64,000 bases of DNA from Chryseobacterium indologenes (GTDB taxonomy: Bacteria > Bacteroidota > Bacteroidia > Flavobacteriales > Weeksellaceae). Position 1 is the stretch's first letter. Each line of letters starts with the position of its first letter. Where the stretch lies: contig LAZY01000099.1 of the NCBI GenBank assembly GCA_001013295.1, positions 32,147-96,146 of the forward strand, read 5' to 3'. Shown in pieces: positions 61,412-64,000 of this stretch. A program made the position numbers and the translations under genes. The notes beneath the pieces are model-generated. The model had not been told where the DNA came from. It saw nothing but the letters and a program-made list of their open reading frames with translations, and made no database searches.

Positions 61412-62458
61412 ATGCAAAACGAAAATTTCATAAAAGGTCAGGGAGCGCAGCGGAACGTTATCAATCGTTTCGACAGGTATACCTATGAGCCTGAAGATGA
61501 AGATTTCGAGACGGCGAAAACCTCTTTTACCGAAGTTTTTCCCAAAACCATTGTCAATCATGTCAAAAGCGAAGACCTGCCGATGGAATATTCGATGAAT
61601 CCTTATCAGGGGTGTGAGCACGGATGTTCCTATTGCTTTGCAAGACCTACTCATGAATACTGGGGCTATAGTGCCGGAATTGATTTTGAAAGAAAGATCA
61701 TGGTGAAGAAAAATGCACCCGAACTTCTGGAGAAATTTTTTCAGAAAAGAGGGTATAAGGCAGCTCCCATTTTACTGTCAGGAAATACAGATTGCTATCA
61801 GCCTGCTGAGAGACAGTTTGAAATTACCAGAAAACTACTGCAGGTTTGTCTTGATTACCGACATCCTGTCAATGTTCTGACAAAAAATGCCATGGTATTA
61901 AGAGATATAGATATTTTAAAACCAATGGCTGAGCAGAATTTAGTTTCCGTTTCCTTAAGTATTCCTACGATCAACGAAGAATTGAGAAGAAAAATGGAGC
62001 CAAGAACAAGTTCTGCAAAAAATAAACTGAAGGCCATAGAAATTCTCTCAGAAAATAAAATTCCCGTACATGTTATGGTAGCGCCAATCATTCCTGGCTT
62101 GAACAGCGATGAACCGTTGAATATCTTAAAATCCATTTCAGAAGCAGGTGCTTTAGGATTTGGATATACCCTTGTACGATTAAATGACACCGTTGAACCG
62201 GTTTTTGTCAATTGGATCGAAACGCATTTCCCGGACAGGGCACAAAAAGTTTTGAACCTGATCCGTTCTATGCGTGGTGGGAAACTCGGGGACAAAAGAT
62301 ATTTTGAAAGGCAGAGAGGAGAGGGGAATATTGCAGAAATGATCCATACGACTTTTAAGATTGGCAGGAAGAAGTTTTTTGAAGGCAAAGAATTTCCGAA
62401 ACTTTCCACAGCAAACTTTACCGGAACAAAAGATCAGCAATTGAGATTGTTTGATTAA
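61412..62458 (+). CDS. PA0069-type radical SAM protein
   Basis: A 348-aa radical SAM enzyme. The 4Fe-4S motif is YQGCEHGCSYCFARPTHEYW (CxxxCxxC, about residues 67-75), preceded by SMNPYQG; ILLSGNTDCYQPAERQFEIT and NVLTKNAMVLRD are further family phrases. This group is related to spore photoproduct lyase and is often called 'PA0069 family radical SAM protein'; it sometimes occurs near DNA repair genes. The reaction is not known. Single gene; no T-run terminator is seen downstream. Confidence 0.92.
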   Translation: MQNENFIKGQGAQRNVINRFDRYTYEPEDEDFETAKTSFTEVFPKTIVNHVKSEDLPMEYSMNPYQGCEHGCSYCFARPTHEYWGYSAGIDFERKIMVKKNAPELLEKFFQKRGYKAAPILLSGNTDCYQPAERQFEITRKLLQVCLDYRHPVNVLTKNAMVLRDIDILKPMAEQNLVSVSLSIPTINEELRRKMEPRTSSAKNKLKAIEILSENKIPVHVMVAPIIPGLNSDEPLNILKSISEAGALGFGYTLVRLNDTVEPVFVNWIETHFPDRAQKVLNLIRSMRGGKLGDKRYFERQRGEGNIAEMIHTTFKIGRKKFFEGKEFPKLSTANFTGTKDQQLRLFD

Positions 62459-62531
62459 TGATTCTCAAAAAGCTTATCTATATTATATATATACGTACAA
62501 CTATTATGTATACATATAACGTTCCATCCCT

Positions 62532-62760
62532 TATCTATCATTACTCATTGCTCATTACCGATTACTCATTACTCATATATATAGTATATCCTATTTTTTA
62601 GGAGCTATTTCCCGCTATCCGCTCATACTCCTCGCTCCCGCGCGCTCCAGTGCTTTGGCCTTTGAGTTCCCGACGCTATGCTGTGGGGTAACCGCTCCTA
62701 TCGGGGCTAGGGTCGGGGATGGGAATTACAAATGATCCACGGTAATAGGTAATAGGTAAT
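62532..62760. repeat. Word-repeat arms (i) flanking the Flavo-like element
   Basis: Left arm 62532-62577: ATTACTCATTGCTCATTACC, then GATTACTCATTACTCAT. Right arm 62741-62760: GGTAATAGGTAATAGGTAAT, containing the complement of ATTACC. The element at 62601-62712 lies between the arms. Confidence 0.5.
62601..62712 (-). ncRNA. GC-rich structured element, possibly a Bacteroidota RNA motif (Flavo-1-like)
   Basis: This 112-bp block is clearly more GC-rich than its surroundings. Read on the minus strand it begins CTAGCCCCGATAGGAGCGGT and ends GGATAGCGGGAAATAGCTCC; TAGCCCC pairs with GGAGCTA (6 of 7), closing a stem. The same start and end wording recurs between genes in many Bacteroidota genomes from memory, and Rfam's Flavo-1 may be this family. 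Not confirmed. Transcription and function are unknown. Confidence 0.5.
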
Positions 62761-62879
62761 ATCTGTTTTTCATTATTAGTTCCAGTATCTTTTATGGAAT
62801 CTATCGCCTTGAAGAAATAATAGACAGCTCTTATATATAAGAAGGACCTGTTATATCCGTTCAGTCTTTCATCACTAGG

Positions 62880-62940
62880 AACGGGCTTCAGCCCGTTCAC
62901 CTAAAAAGCCCACAATCCATCGGCTTTAGCCAAAACCTAG
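62880..62940. repeat. Fragment of the interspersed repeat
   Basis: GAACGGGCTTCAGCCCGTTC and, after 22 bp, CATCGGCTTTAGCC repeat the palindromic module of copy B (9800-9855). No other part of the repeat is present. The following sequence to about 63240 is AT-rich and shows no feature. Confidence 0.65.
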
Positions 62941-63257
62941 AAACATCAATTATCACAGGCACCTATCTCCACAGTCTTTATCATGCCGTAGGCATCTCAA
63001 GAAAGTTTTTCATATTACTATTATAAATAGAAAATTCAAAAAACATACTATATAATAGGTGTAATCTTCATTATTTATTCACTGCACCTACATATATGCA
63101 CTCCAAAAATCCCTTCCAAACTCTCATTTTCCTCCAATTTCCAGATTCTTCAAGATCTTATCCCAAACCCTCAAACATTTGTTTAAAATTTTTCCTACTC
63201 CTTCTCAGCTGTTTACGCAAAAATATTACCGGAAAATGAACTTTATGTTAAATAAAC

Positions 63258-63289
63258 TTGTTTTGCTTCGTTATAAGTTGTTATCTTTG
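63258..63289 (+). promoter_or_regulatory. rRNA operon promoter P1
   Basis: TTG (63258-63260) and TATCTTTG (63282-63289) separated by 21 bp. Confidence 0.65.
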
Positions 63290-63408
63290 CCCCACTGAAA
63301 AACGAAAGAGGATCAGTAAGCGCAGAAGAGCTTTTAGATAAGCAAAAACGAAATACTCAAAATAAGAAACGAACGAAAAAAAAACTTTAAATTTTTATCA
63401 TTTAAAAG

Positions 63409-63438
63409 TTGCGAGTTAAAAAAGAGTTTGTATCTTTG
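63409..63438 (+). promoter_or_regulatory. rRNA operon promoter P2
   Basis: TTG (63409-63411) and TATCTTTG (63431-63438) separated by 19 bp; both boxes match the consensus. Confidence 0.7.
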
Positions 63439-63532
63439 CAGTCCCAATTAAGGGAGCGCAGGAGTAGAGAGATTGAGGGTTTTGGAAAGGGTTAAGGTTA
63501 CTTAAAAAACTTTAAAATTTTCTTTCAAAACA

Positions 63533-63564
63533 TTTGGTCATTTAAAAATAAAGTTTTACTTTTG
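63533..63564 (+). promoter_or_regulatory. rRNA operon promoter P3
   Basis: TTTG (63533-63536) and TACTTTTG (63557-63564) separated by 20 bp. Nearest of the three to the 16S gene, about 140 bp upstream. Confidence 0.7.
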
Positions 63565-63703
63565 CACTCGCAAATACGGAGCGACACTGACAAAAAGATT
63601 GCTTCGTTGAAAAGCGAAAGATATAAAGATCATTGACATACAATATAACAACCAAGTAAGGAAAAACTAAAGCGTTAAAAAACTTTGAGTGAGTCAGACA
63701 AAC

Positions 63704-64000
<297 letters not shown>

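Noticed and set aside
61304..61654. 116-codon minus-strand frame
   Set aside because: Antisense to the radical SAM gene and to a terminator.
62676..62900. 74-codon minus-strand frame
   Set aside because: Made of the GC-rich structured block, a word arm and a repeat fragment.

Overview
The window is chromosomal DNA from a flavobacterium of the Chryseobacterium type (Bacteroidota, Weeksellaceae). This rests on the start of a 16S rRNA gene at the right edge, on promoter boxes of the Bacteroidota form (TAnnTTTG, sometimes with TTG about 20 bp upstream), on little use of Shine-Dalgarno sites, and on lineage-typical genes: FtsZ with a long tail, TonB receptors with a CarboxypepD_reg-like domain, GH3-family protein, DUF5690 and DUF2797. 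No prophage, insertion sequence, CRISPR array or tRNA gene was seen.

Layout. 1-3.3 kb: DUF5690 transporter (cut by the edge) and a large TonB-dependent receptor. 4.0-5.5 kb: XRE/cupin regulator and a surface-type protein. 5.8-7.9 kb: OmpR-type response regulator and histidine kinase. 8.3-9.6 kb: unknown protein and a DUF1275 membrane protein. 10.4-15.9 kb: mutL, rhomboid protease, two tandem endonuclease/exonuclease/phosphatase paralogs, two small lipoproteins. 16-18 kb: GH3-family protein and bacilliredoxin. 18.4-35.4 kb, all on the minus strand: a complete division and cell wall (dcw) cluster in the order mraZ-rsmH-ftsL-ftsI-murE-mraY-murD-ftsW-murG-murC-ftsQ-ftsA-ftsZ-yqeY, without murF and ddl. 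35.7-37.6 kb: alpha/beta hydrolase, engB, GNAT. 37.6-39.1 kb: four small genes including a YidD-like one. 39.3-43.1 kb: two-component pair with a TPR lipoprotein kinase, a tiny secreted protein and an unknown membrane protein. 43.2-45.2 kb: msrA and a ROK protein. 45.3-52.1 kb: iron-type uptake cluster, two TonB receptors alternating with two PepSY-TM proteins. 52.2-57.7 kb: secA, DUF2795, sugar-nucleotide epimerase, DUF2797. 57.8-62.5 kb: AsmA-like protein, two small proteins, radical SAM protein. 62.5-64 kb: long non-coding leader with three tandem promoters and the 16S rRNA start.

The most interesting material is between the genes. (1) mraZ has three pentamers at exact 10-bp spacing upstream of its -7 box, matching the operator known for E. 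coli MraZ. (2) Three dcw spacers carry the same ~49-bp double-hairpin repeat in the same orientation. (3) At least nine spacers hold a different kind of element: two arms built from a short repeated or permuted 'vocabulary', the right arm using the reverse complement of the left arm's words. (4) A ~300-bp interspersed repeat is present at 3.7 and 9.8 kb, with fragments elsewhere. (5) The two iron-cluster transcription units share a 16-bp element next to their promoters. Among proteins, MutL lacks the usual endonuclease motifs, FtsZ has its conserved C-terminal peptide 38 residues inside the end, and the ROK protein lacks the zinc-binding cysteines.

All domain names come from reading the sequence without database searches. 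Start codons were moved downstream where conserved family starts, signal peptides, promoter boxes or terminators made the longer reading unlikely.
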